In this document: positions 1 through 10,506 of the stretch, in pieces
How positions within the stretch are numbered: the stretch's first letter is position 1
Layout: every line of letters starts with the position of its first letter
NCBI GenBank assembly: GCA_007026445.1
Contig: VDMD01000024.1
Span: 124,001 to 188,000, forward strand
Direction: 5' to 3'
Length of the DNA: 64,000 bases
Origin: Schizophyllum amplum
Taxonomy: Eukaryota; Basidiomycota; Agaricomycetes; Agaricales; Schizophyllaceae
The notes under the pieces: model-generated
The model's input: only the letters and a program-made list of their open reading frames with translations
What the model was told of the DNA's origin: nothing
The model's database searches: none
Program-made: the position numbers and the translations under genes

Positions 1-891
1 CGCGCCTCCCGCCTCCTCCAACGCAGCGTCCAGAGTCAAAAGTACCCCCGGCGCCGCGTCCCCCCTCAACCCACCTCCTCCAAGATTTCATCCCAGGCGT
101 CCTACGAAGTCCAGCTAGGCGGCGCGTCCTACGACGCGTCTTTCAAAGTGCACACGGCGCGTTCTTCAGATCCCACTTGAAGCGTCCTTCAGATCCCACT
201 TGAAGCGTCTACCTTCAGATCGTCCGCCGTTCAAAGCATCAAGGAAGCCCGCCCGACGTGTTCTCCAAATTCCAGCTAGGTCTTCCTAGGTCCATGTCGA
301 CGAGGGGAGGGAGAGAAACAGGAAGGCGGCGGGGGCGGGATGGACGGAGGAGTTTGAATTGGAGAGAAACAGGAGGCATGGGCTCGAAGGGAAGACGGGA
401 GCGAGAGTAGAGTGATGAGAGCGGGACAGAGAAGGACGGGAGTGGGAGAGAGAGGGACGGAAGGGGGAGGATGAGAACTCTGAGATTGTGAAGAGGTGTG
501 TGGGCTGTGGCGAGGCGGGGGAGACCGATCAGTGGCAATATGAGGTGGCTGCGTACGGGAAGCAACAAAGTACCAAGGATCGATTCGAGATACACTGTGG
601 AAGTACATAGAAACAAGCAGACGGTGGTGGCGTTGGCGCGTATGCAAGAACGGTGTTGCCATGTGTGCAGAGAGGTGCCGACTGACGAGAGTTGCTGAGA
701 TAGTTGGGACTGAAGAGGAGGGCGGCGCGGATGGTGTGACTGGCCATGGTAGCTGGTCGACGGGACATCAAGTTGAGTGTGGGCGCCTATGTTGAGTGAG
801 CTGGGCGACGAACGTGTGCCGATCAGAGTTCCCGCCGATCACGACATCATCGGTGATGGGTGTGACATCCATCACCCCAACGACTCTTGCC
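1..891. other. Gene-free GC/purine-rich leader
   Basis: No coding region could be supported here. The first 250 bases carry short repeated words (variants of 'cagatcccacttgaagcgtc' and 'gcgtcctacgacg') that resemble the repeat-rich block at 4.8-6.0 kb. Bases 300-480 are purine-rich. The stretch from about 500 to 891 lies upstream of PCT1 and should contain its promoter, but no TATA-like element is obvious. Confidence 0.5.
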
Positions 892-3183
892 ATGGACAGC
901 GAGACGACGCCGCCGCCGACGCGCAAGCCGACGCACACAAAGCGGCCAGCGGCCAAACACGCGCGCCCAACAGACTCGCCTGCCTACGACGCGTGCGCAT
1001 ACAACCACCCACAGACGGTCATTGGCTAAAGTCGCGCATAGATCCGAGGAAGATAACGATCCGACGGACGACGAGCCCAGTGCCCCCCACCGCCGCCGCC
1101 AGCCTCCACCTCCGCGCCGCCATCACCTGGCGAGCGTGCTGTCGGACTCGGACGGCGTCGAGTCCCCCACGTACGACGGCGACGTCGAGTCCAGCGCCAC
1201 CGCAGGCCCCGACACACCCACCGCGCCCCCGCCAGAACCACTGCCGCGAGACGACACCGCGCAGGACGCGCATCCTCAAGTGCATCCCATCTTCACCCTC
1301 GCGCCCCGCGCCCGTGCACCACATTACAGAGCCCCCCGTCCCCGCCGTCTCCGCCGCCGCCTTCAACCCCGCGTCCCTCACGGCAGAGGACATCCAGGCC
1401 TACGTCCAGCAGGCCATCGACGGCGATCCCGTCTCCATCAATGGCGAGCCCCCCAAACCCCGCCCCTACAGAACCAGTCCGCCGCCGCAGGGAAGACCAG
1501 TGAGAATATACGCGGACGGCGTCTACGATCTCTTCCACTTTGCCCATTCATTGCAGTTGAGGTGCGTACACACATTCCGCCCCTCACACCAACCGCATCT
1601 CTCCACTCACGTCCTTCCACACTCCTAACCTCACACACCACCACTTCATCTCCTCACCCGTGTCGTCGTACCCTAACATCTAACGTCATCATCCTGTTCT
1701 GTTCATGCTCTGCTCACTTGCCCCCTCCCTTCCCCACCCTCACTTGCTCCCCCTCCCCATCACCTATTCCCCTTCCACCCTCCCTACCGACACTAACACT
1801 CCTCCCAGACAAGCAAAACTCGCCTTCCCCCTCCGTTCACCTCCTCGTCGGCGTCTGCAGCGACGCGCTCGTCAGAAAATACAAGGCCCACACAGTCATG
1901 AACCATGCGGAGAGGTGCGTCTTAAGCTTACGCATTCCCTACCTCCTTCCCCTTCTCCTCTCCCTCCTCCTCCCCCCTCCCTTTCTTCTTCATCGCCCCT
2001 TCTCAACCATTTCCCCCTCCCTCCCCTCTCACCCTTCCCCTGTCCTCCCTCCCCATCGCCACTGCCTTCTCCGTGCTCCCTCCGCCCCTTTCTCCTTCTC
2101 CCTTCTCCCTTCGCCTGTCCTCCCCTACCCCTCCCCACCCCTCCCATCTGCCCTTCTCCTCCCATCCCCCATCTCCCATCCCCCATCCCCATCTCCCATC
2201 CCCCATCCCCCATCTCCCATCCCCCATCCCTCCTCCCCCCTGCTCCCCATCCCTCCTCCCCCATCCCTGTCCCTTCCTCCCTCCTCCCCCCCTGCTCCCC
2301 TTCCCTGCTCCCCCATCCCTTTCCCTTCCTCCCTCCCCTAACACCTCCAACCTCAACCCCAACTAACACCCCCCCCCCCCCCCCCAGACTCGAAGCCGTC
2401 CGCCACTGCCGCTGGGTCGACGAGGTCGTCGCCGAGGCCCCCTGGGTCGTCGACCAGGCCTTTTTGGATAAGTGGCGCATCGACTATGTGGCGCATGATG
2501 AGGCGCCGTATCCGGCGAAGGCGGGTGGGGGAGGGAAGGCGGGTGGGGGTGGCCAAGATGAGGAAGGGCAAGAAGGCGAAGAAGTCGCCAGCGACGACGT
2601 GTACGGGTTCGTCAAATCGCAGGGTGCGTATCCTCGAGTTTCGACCTCCGCGGTGCCGTTATTACGTGACTCGTGTTCGACTTGTTCATCTTTCATCTTT
2701 GCTCTTCTTATCTTTGCACTCTCTTCCTTCCCCTTCCCCTTCCCCTTCCCCTTCCCCTTCCCCTTCCCCTTCCCCTTCCCCTTCCCCTTCCCCTTCCCCT
2801 TCCCCTTCCCCTTCCCCTTCCCCTTCCCCTTCCCCTTCCCCTTCCCCTTCCCCTTCCCCTTCCCCTTCCCCTTCCCCTTCCCCTTCCCCTTTCCCCCCCC
2901 CCCCTTTACTCTAATAATCCTCACTCACCGCCACTAAAACCTAACCCCTCCCTACTTAACTCACGCCTCCCTTCCCCTTCCCCCCTCCCTACTTAACCCC
3001 CCCCCTCCCTACTTAACTTACCCCCCTCCCCCCCCAGGCAAATTCCTCCCCACCCGCCGCACGCCCGGCGTGTCCACCTCCGAGCTGCTCGAGCGCATTG
3101 TGGCCGGGTACAGAAGGGGCGAGTTTGATGCCAAGTTGGGGGTGGAGTTTAGGCGGAGTGATGAAGTTGGGGGTGGGGTTTAG
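892..3183 (+). CDS. PCT1: Choline-phosphate cytidylyltransferase, six exons, one-base frameshift
   Basis: This enzyme makes CDP-choline from phosphocholine and CTP, the regulated step of the Kennedy pathway to phosphatidylcholine. Exons inferred: 892-992, 1042-1279, 1332-1561, 1809-1914, 2388-2623, 3038-3183 (about 351 aa once one surplus base is removed). Diagnostic motifs are [13 protein letters not shown] (HxGH-type nucleotidyltransferase motif, here HFAH), [34 protein letters not shown] and [20 protein letters not shown]. The N-terminus is acidic and proline-rich, as in fungal homologues. Exon 4 needs a +1 correction in the C run at 1827-1831 to join AKLAFP to SVHLLVGV. Introns 3, 4 and 5 (about 250-470 nt) are long and pyrimidine-rich, while introns 1 and 2 are about 50 nt. 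The exon 2/3 junction uses the second of two adjacent AGs and is less certain. Confidence 0.88.
2725..2890 (+). repeat. (CCCCTT)n microsatellite inside PCT1 intron 5
   Basis: About 27 uninterrupted copies of the hexamer CCCCTT lie within the 2624-3037 intron. The complementary strand is (AAGGGG)n, which could form G-quadruplexes. The long Lys-Gly or Leu-Pro reading frames across it are artefacts of the repeat. Confidence 0.95.
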
Positions 3184-4993
3184 GAGGAGTGCCGGCGACG
3201 GGAAATGAGAGGAGTGCGAGTGTTAGTGAGGCTTGAAGGGAGAGAGAAGGAGAGGAGAAGGGAAGGAGCGGAGGAGGGGGGGGGGAGGGGGGAGGAGGGG
3301 TGGAGTTTAGGAAGACACTGGGAGGATAGGAGGGAGGGCAGAGGCAGCACAGGGTACTAGAAGTCAACCACTAAGTAAAAGGATGCATCGCTCGATCGGA
3401 TGAATGTATATACACGCGGCGGCGCGTTGGAGCGGAAACGATTGTAGGAGTGGTGGAGGCCCTTACGAAGTCAGATGAGGCGAAAACGATCGTAGAAGCG
3501 GTCGTGGAGGCCAGGCCCTCCAAGTTATGAGGTCGGTCATAGAAGTAGGCGCCCGGAAACGGTCGTAAAAGCAGGAGCGCCAGGGCCCGGAAACGGTTTT
3601 GGTAGGGCGAAAACGGTCGTAGAAGCAGGCAGGGGGCAAGAAAACAATGTTATCACTTATATGGACATGTAGATGTATGTTATGGCGGTGGAGTAAGTCT
3701 GTGGGCGCGAGGGGAGGAGGGAGGGAGGGGGAGGAGTAAAGGGCGTGAGAGGGACGAGGGGGACGAAGGGGAGAGTGAGGGGGCGTGAGAGGGACGAGGG
3801 GGCATGAGAGGGCTGAGGGGAAGGGGGGACGAGGGAACGAGGAGGGGGCGAGGGGAGACGAGGGGCCCGCGTGAGAGGGAGGGGGGAAGGGGGAGGGACG
3901 AGGGGGGGACGAAGGGGTGTGAGAGGGACGAGGGAGCGTGAGAGGGACGAGGGGGGGACGAAGGGGTGTGAGAGGGACGAGGGAGCGTGAGAGGGACGAG
4001 GGGGAAGGGGGGACGAGGGGGAGGGGGAGGGGGAGCGACTTGCCCCCGGTCGAATCTTCCACCTTCCGTCTTCCTTGCCACTCGTGCCACGCCGCCCGAG
4101 CCGTCCTCCCTCGCCCCTCTCTCCGCCGCTCAGCCCCCTCCTCATCCTTCGCTTTGCCACCACACCGCGCTCCACCGCCCTCTCTCGTCGCCACCCACCC
4201 CCCTCTTCGCCCACCAACCCCCTCTTCGCTCACCGCCGTCCCCTCGCCCCGCCCAAACCGCCCCCTCATCCATCTTCCTCCGCCGTCCCCTCACCCTCGC
4301 ATCACGACGCCTCACCTCGAGCCCAAAGACGACACCCCCCGCCGGGGCGACGGAGGAAAGCGAGAGAAGGTCAAAGTGAGAGGGAGAAGGGGACGAGGAG
4401 AGGGAGAAGGAAGGTAAAGTGAGAGGGAGGGAGGGGACGAGGTTAAAGTGAGAGGAGACAGTCAGAGGAGAAGGTTAAAGTGAGGCGAGAGGGAGAAGGG
4501 AGAAGGGAGAGGGAGGGAGGGGATGGAGAGAGGAGGCAGGGGAAGCGAGAGGAGGCAGGGGAAGGGGAAAGGCAGGGGAAGGGGGAAAGGCAGGGGAAAG
4601 GAGAAGGTAAAGCGAGCGGAGAAAGTAAAGTGAGCGAAGAAGGAGGGGGAGAGGTTGGGCAGAGGGAGTGACTGGACGTACTGGTACTGAGAGACCGAAC
4701 GTACTAGAAGAACTTGTACGTCTTGACATGTGAACCGTGCGGAACGCCGCGCGATTCCCCACTGAACCTCCTTCTTCCTTTCCTCCTACCTTCCTTCTCT
4801 CCTTCCTTCCTCCCTTCCTTCCTGTCAGTACGCAGATGTCAAAGCTTGTCAATTATCACTTGAACCTGAAGCTTGTCACTTGAACCTGAAGCTTGTCACT
4901 TGAAGCTAAAAGATTGAATGAACAGACACTTGAAAATTCGCGTCGCGCAACGATTTAGCGCGTCACGTTGTTTTGCCCGGGTAATGCCCGGGC

Positions 4994-5024
<31 letters not shown>

Positions 5025-6059
5025 CCCGGGCAAAACTAGAGAAAAGGGCGCAAGTTTGGCTGAGGACGCCGCGAGTCCGCTGAGGGCTGCCAGTGATGAG
5101 AAGCCCAGATCGCTCGGTGGGTTGAGAGCGCAAGGACGATGGTGGGTTGAGAGCGTACTCGGAGGACGACAGTGGGAGGAGAGCGCCCGAGGAGGACGCT
5201 GGTGGGTGTAGACGTACTGGGAGGACGACAGTGGGAGGAAAGCGCACTCGGAGGACGCTAGCGGGTGTACAGCGCACTCGCTAGCGGGGGGAACACACTC
5301 CAAGGGGGAGCGCACTCGGAGGGGGGAGCGCACTCGGAGGGGGGAGCGCACTCGGAGGGGGAGCGCACTCGGAGGAAAGGCTGGGATTCTGCGGCCTGAC
5401 GAGAGGAGAGAGGAGACGGTGTTGAGGGGAGAGCGGAGACGGTGGTGAGGGGAGAGGGGAGACTGTGGTGAGGAGAGAGATGAGGTGGGGGGACGAATGG
5501 GGCGGGAGGCGGAACGGGAGACGGCGGTGAGCGGAGAGGGGGGACTGTGGCGAGAGGGAAAGTGAGAGGAGACACTGGACGTAGCGCCGGGACGTGAACG
5601 CACGCGGAAAGCGCGACGCAGTACGCATAACGCTCTGACTACGGACTGTCAGCTCGCAGACCGGCTTGTCAATGCCAGACTCAAAGCTTGATCTCGATTC
5701 AACGTGAAGCTGGAAGCATGACATGCATAGAAGCTTGAAGCATGACATGCATGAAAGCTTGCTGGACACGACTAGACACTTGATTGGCGACGCGTCACGA
5801 TTTTTGGCCTGGGCAGTGCGCGGACAAAACTCTGCGCTAAGTCCTGTCAGCGAGACGCCTCCAAACATAGATCAAGCGCTACCCTCAGCGCCGCGTCCCC
5901 CTCAGCGCCGCGTCTCCCTCAACGGCACGTCCTCCGGCCCTCAGCAGCACGTCCTCCGGCCCTCAGCAGCACGTCCTCCGGCCCTCAGCGACACGTCCCC
6001 TTCAGCGCAGCGTCCCCCTCTGCTCAACCACACCCCCACCCTCCCCCTACAACCTCCGC
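3184..6059. repeat. Purine-rich simple-sequence and tandem-repeat block without genes
   Basis: No reading frame here has gene-like composition. Visible structure: GA/GGGA-rich low complexity at 3200-3340 and 3710-4670, with a roughly 47-bp unit containing gtgagagggacgaggg repeated at about 3904-3997; a roughly 20-bp unit (aagcttgtcacttgaacctg) repeated at about 4845-4905; an 18-20 bp unit (gagcgcactcggaggggg) repeated four times at about 5300-5375; and a 22-bp unit built on tcctccggccctcagcagcac repeated three times at about 5928-5995. Short words around 4919-4990 recur at 5775-5840. Confidence 0.8.
4967..5034. repeat. 28-bp poly(A) tract bracketed by CCCGGGCA words
   Basis: A run of 28 A (4994-5021) is preceded by a near-palindrome (ttttgcccgggtaatgcccg) and followed by ttcccgggcaaaac. 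A similar word (ttggcctgggcagtgcgcgg) occurs near 5803. It could be the tail of a retroposed fragment, but no retroelement coding sequence is visible. Confidence 0.6.
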
Positions 6060-7896
6060 TCAATGCAGCACCTCCATCCCACCCCACTCAATGACGCGGA
6101 ACAAGCTGGCATCAAAGGTTTTCTCCAGCTGCACGCCTACCACATCTTTCCACATCGAGGGCGGTTCGTTCGCCCGTGCCCGCGCTTGAGGCCATGCGTC
6201 GAGAGCTGACCGTGCGTCGGGGTCAACTAGCGATGCGTCGAGGTCGACTAGCCTTCCGTCGAGCTCGATGGGCAGTCCATCGAGGTCGCCCGGTCCCGTA
6301 CCCCCGTCGCTCACGTCCACACCCTTGAAGAGCATGAACACGCGCGTAACCACGTCGGGCGCGGGCACGACCTCCAGGGGCGCGGCGCGCTCGTACGCAG
6401 CCTGATTGACGAAGCGCAGCGCGACGTGCTTGTGCTTGAGGAGTGCGGGCAGCCAGTAGCTGGGTCAGTGGCGGTGAGTACAACGGGGCATCATGCGAGG
6501 AGGGGGTATGGTGAGGTCGGGCGCTAACCCGGTGTATGAAACTTCGCATAGGAGGCGAAAAGAGGAACAGACAATACCCAAAACTCACGTGATGAAAGAC
6601 GTCCTCGCCTCGGTATGCAGTCCCATGGCTGCCAGAGCAGCATCGAGGTATAGCGTTATCCCGTCCACAGCCAGAAGAACCGAGTCCCCATCCGATACGC
6701 TGCTAGTGGCAGGGCTGAACACTTCCGTCGTTGGCGTAGGCTGCGTAGTATCCCGGGAAGGCGAGGGTGGCGGACTCGATATACCCGCCCCTTCAGTTCT
6801 GAAGATCCCAGATCAGTATACCCGGTCCATTGTAGATGTAAGAACAACATACCTTGCTTCCCAGTACAGATACGCGACATCGAGCCCGGTACTCAGCTCG
6901 CGCAGCGTGCCATCCTGCTGTGTCTGCACACGCCATTCCACCGCCTGTCCCACCTTCGTGGCCTCTCCCGTGCCCAGCCTTGCCTTCTTCACCGGAACAA
7001 CGGGATACACGACCGAGAACCCCCACTCGTACGTGAGAGAAAGCCGCACGGTGGCCTCAACCTGCTGAGGCGCGTAGAGGTAGATGACTGGCTTGCCGCC
7101 CTTCTGCTCCATATGAACATCTATATGATCCCCGTCCTGTAGACCCGCGCTGGCCACCGTCCCAAGCGAGCTGCTGGATATGCCGTAGTAGTACGAATTG
7201 GCTGCCGTTGCGTGCGAGCCCAGTTTCCAACCGTTGTGAAAAAAGTTGAAACCGTGCTCGCAGTATTCGCCGCCGGATGATTGGGGGTGCCCGTCGCGGA
7301 ATCGTTTGGATCGACGGCTCTGGTAGTCATCGTGCACCTCCTTGAACAGGGTATCCAGCCGGGCGCTCGGCTTGACTTTGAGGTTGATTACACCGTCGAA
7401 GCGGGCGAAGGTAAGGGTGATCGGGTCGTCGTTGATAAGGGAGGTCTCCGTGGTATGAAGCGCAGAGGAGGCTGTGGACGCCGTAGTGGGGAGTGCAGCA
7501 GAGACGGTGGCCGGCGCCACGACGGCGGCCGGTGGGTGCGTTACGGCAGCGGCGTTGGTAACAGTGACGCGGAGGGCCTTCAAGTCGGCCTTCACAAGAT
7601 CCCAGGCCTCGGGGGATATGTCGATGAACGTCGCATCACAGATATCGAGGTCGCGCGTTTGGAGCGCAATATGCGACGCCTGACCTCCGAAATGGCGCGT
7701 AGCAGCACGGAGCGCGTCCTATATACGCGTGGTCAGCGTAACATTCACTTTAAGCCAGAACAGTTACGGCGAGACTCACCTCATACAACACTGGGCGCGG
7801 TACCAGGATGGACTTCTTCCCGTTAGTCATGACGAGCAGGCCCCCACTGCTTGCGACGCGTCGAGCGTTCTTCTTGTTTGTCTCATCCTTGGGCAT
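6060..7896 (-). CDS. YLYAPQ-family protein, copy A (intact, four exons)
   Basis: Exons (complement): 7896-7780, 7718-6853, 6798-6589, 6459-6060; total 1,593 nt, 530 aa, all phases consistent. I recognise this as a large agaricomycete family of unknown function. Its hallmark is a GGKPVIYLYAPQ segment (residues about 245-257), followed by a beta-rich stretch ending TGLDVAYLYWEA (about 325) and a C-terminal part with TRVFMLFKG and FRVIEWGGMEV. The N-terminal exon carries TNGKKSILVPRPVLYE. No catalytic motif, signal peptide or membrane segment is evident, so no function is assigned. Two decayed relatives lie at 18.5-20.0 kb and 28.8-29.4 kb. The start ATG at 7896 is the first in frame (MPKDET); decayed copy B has a matching MPED start. 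Confidence 0.8.
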
Positions 7897-8055
7897 TGGG
7901 TTGGCTGAGGAAGGAGTGTGTTGTACAAGGACTCGGAGCGCGACAGGATGGTGGCGTAGGCAACTGTAGTTAACGCGTTCAGGAGTCAGGACGCGTTCGA
8001 GGATGTGTTCGCTCGACAACGACGATCTGGTTGCTCGACGAAGACGAGGAGAAAA

Positions 8056-8182
8056 TTTGAGCGTGGCATCAGATATCTCCCAACCCTGGGCCTTCGGTCC
8101 ACGTCGGGAGGTATCTTACCTTGGGAGGCCAGAGGTAACTGACCAGTATCTTACCGGTAAGATACCTCGCGCACGTGACCCG
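8056..8182. mobile_element. Degenerate hAT-type terminal fragment
   Basis: This stretch contains gagcgtggcatcagatatct, gggaggtatcttacc and the palindrome ttaccggtaa at 8151-8160, followed by cacgtgacc. The same words make up the ends of the complete hAT element at 27652-28599. No matching second end or target duplication was found, so it is called as a fragment. It sits between copy-A YLYAPQ and copy-A thioesterase. Confidence 0.5.
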
Positions 8183-8821
8183 TGTGGCGCAGACGCCCTT
8201 GATCAAGTTGATGTTTTGCGCGAGACGCTGCGCCCTGTCTACAGTGACCAGCCCCGTTTGCACTTGGGAGAGCACTCTATACGCAGCCTATATGGATGTT
8301 CCGACTCTTGCAGAGCCGTTGCGGGCATGTGTGTGCAGAACATTGTAGGTCGTATATACGCAATGGACGGAAGTTGAATGCAAGCCATAAGTAAATACTA
8401 AGGCGAGGGTACGCGAGTTGTGCATGCGCGAGTCACCGCAGACCGTAGGCGGGAAGTCAAACGACATACTGCGCTGCGAGAGCTGAGGACCCGCGCGACA
8501 GGTATGCACCGAGAGTCTCGCGGCAGTAGTGACATGACCCACGTCCGCATACGATGGCGAACCAACTGTCATCCAATTTCTCATGATCGAGGTCGTAGCT
8601 TTCGAGGTTGAAGCCATGTCAAGCAACCGAGATCGCCCGGTGCAAGAGTCAAGGGCATCTACGAGAGATCGAGGGTCTCGAGGTAGAGGTTTGTAGCCGA
8701 ATTGAAGCTTGTCCAAGACGTCCAGTCGAGAATATCTGAATGTATCCACTTCTCCTGGACAACGGCCCGACGATCCAGAGCGGGACGTTGCGTTGAGACG
8801 AGAGGCGGCCCGTGATCACGA

Positions 8822-9934
8822 TTAGAGGCGGGACTTTGGCTGCGATGGTGGCATCTTGATATGTGTGCCGGTGGCAACCATGCGCTGGTTATTGATATCC
8901 CAGATCTATAACGCAGAACCATGAGTGAGGTTGGGCGGGGAAAGACGAAGCAGGCGCAGAGGGAGACAAGTAGGCGTAGAGGAAGTCACGGATCAAGGAG
9001 AGCAAAGGGCGTCGAGAACTTCCTGCAAAAGATATAGAACGGATGCATTGATAGAGCTTGTAACACATCTGAGCCCGAGAGACACACCTCCGCACGGCAG
9101 AACAGCGCGCTATTCTCATCCACAGAGATACAGGATCCGACGACGCGCAGAGTGGTACCGCTATGGTAAAATCAGTTGCGCGGTTACACACAGCAACGAC
9201 ACAGCAAGATCGAAGTGGACGTCTGCTTCAAAGTCGCCAGATACTCACAAGGGCGCGGGTGCGTGGTACACAGTATTAATGGCCTGCGACACGTTCATGA
9301 TAGTCGTGGGCATCGCTTGGTATACGTGCATCTCGAGCGCGTTTACCGCAAGTGTAGAGATCCTGCAAACCGTAGAATTAGAAAAGCGGTCAGAAGAACA
9401 TGTCTATCAAGAGGCAGGTAGCCATGTAACAAGGGACCCGTTGACACTGACTCATCTATCAAGAACACCGTACACCCTCCATGCATAGAGTCAACGATGT
9501 TGAGCATATCTGAGGATAGAAGGGGCATAAAAATCCCTGTCGGTAATAGAAAGGCAACATCAGGACACGCAGGTGACGCTGTGGTCTCAAAGCAACGTCG
9601 GCTCATCAAGGATCAATCGACTGCATCCCAGCTGCATCCTCAGCACGTTAAACACACCTTTGCACACCTCCAGCTCGCACACTACCTGCGCCTGTGATTT
9701 ACCAGATTCTCCGCGCGTCACAGAGACCTCCGTAATCCTGACTTGATCTCTCACACTATTCGAGAACCCATTGTTCTGGCTGCCGAATAGCGCGAGCATT
9801 GTCAGCGTGCCATCCTTGAGAGCGCACGACGCGTTTCCTTGTATAGCGGCCAGCGCATTCGGGGGATGGCGAGTTGACGTTCTGTCGTCACCGTATGATT
9901 CTGAAGGGGGTGTACGGCGTGCGGGCGGCGCCAT
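8822..9934 (-). CDS. Hot-dog fold (PaaI/THEM2-type) acyl-CoA thioesterase, copy A
   Basis: Exons (complement): 9934-9658, 9509-9452, 9362-9249, 9160-9088, 8905-8822; 606 nt, 201 aa. The core reads MLNIVDSMHGGCTVFLIDE, then NTVYHAPAPF, then GTTLRVVGSC and VATGTHIKM. This is the usual order of the single-domain hot-dog thioesterase fold, with the HGG turn that precedes the active-site helix. The likely role is hydrolysis of acyl-CoA or aryl-CoA esters; the substrate cannot be read from the sequence. The ATG at 9934 has a strong context (gccATGg). Exons 2 (58 nt), 3 (114 nt) and 4 (73 nt) are identical in length to those of copy B, showing recent common descent. Confidence 0.85.
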
Positions 9935-10506
9935 GGCGAGACGCGCGATGAACGTTGGAAGCAAGAATTGCCCAAGAGCCGAGCAAACCCTAGAGCTAAA
10001 TCACATGCAAAGTCGAACATTCACGTGACATGGCTTGATATTGAAGTCGCCAACCCAACCAATACACAGAGCCTCGGAGGCCTCAGCACTCAGTACTCAG
10101 CTCTTGCTCAGCGCTCAGCTCTCTTGAACTTCATCAGCATTATCCTCGTACGTCATGTCGTCCTAAACAGCGCTCGTCTAGGTAGCTTGCGAAGTAATCT
10201 GTAAGTAAGGCTGCCACTAGTAATAATATGGCCTATAAATAAAGGACACTGTCCGTCCCGACCCCAAATTCTCTGCCTATACGAACTAGTAATCGAAAGC
10301 ATGCGTGAAAAGAGTACTATACATTGTGTGGTGTGTATTGCGAATCGATGAGCGTATCTGTTCCACTTGTATGCGCAGACTCGACGTGGAAGAGGATTGA
10401 AAGTAATGATACATGGCAGGAAGATTTATATTATGGACAGCGAATATAGCTGGCGTGGAAGATGGGCGTCCTGCAGAAGATGGACACCTTCCGTGGATGA
10501 CTTGCA
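9935..10506. other. Intergenic region between thioesterase A and the YML020W-like gene
   Basis: There is no gene here. A plus-oriented TATA-like element (tataaata) lies near 10235, but no coding sequence follows it. The stretch 10080-10130 is built of short ctcagcact/ctcagctct words. Confidence 0.5.

Noticed and set aside
1827..1831. Programmed ribosomal frameshift in PCT1
   Set aside because: No slippery heptamer or downstream structure is apparent and no family precedent is known to me; a homopolymer indel is simpler.
2725..2890. Interstitial telomere-like repeat
   Set aside because: The unit AAGGGG differs from the fungal TTAGGG telomere repeat, and it lies inside an intron between coding exons.
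2484..2996. Reading frames of repeated Lys-Gly, Leu-Pro and Pro-Phe on both strands
   Set aside because: They are translations of the (CCCCTT)n repeat inside a PCT1 intron.
3463..4422. Several long Pro/Ser/Arg-rich frames on both strands
   Set aside because: These are low-complexity translations of GA/CT-rich repeats with no start context, introns or conserved motif.
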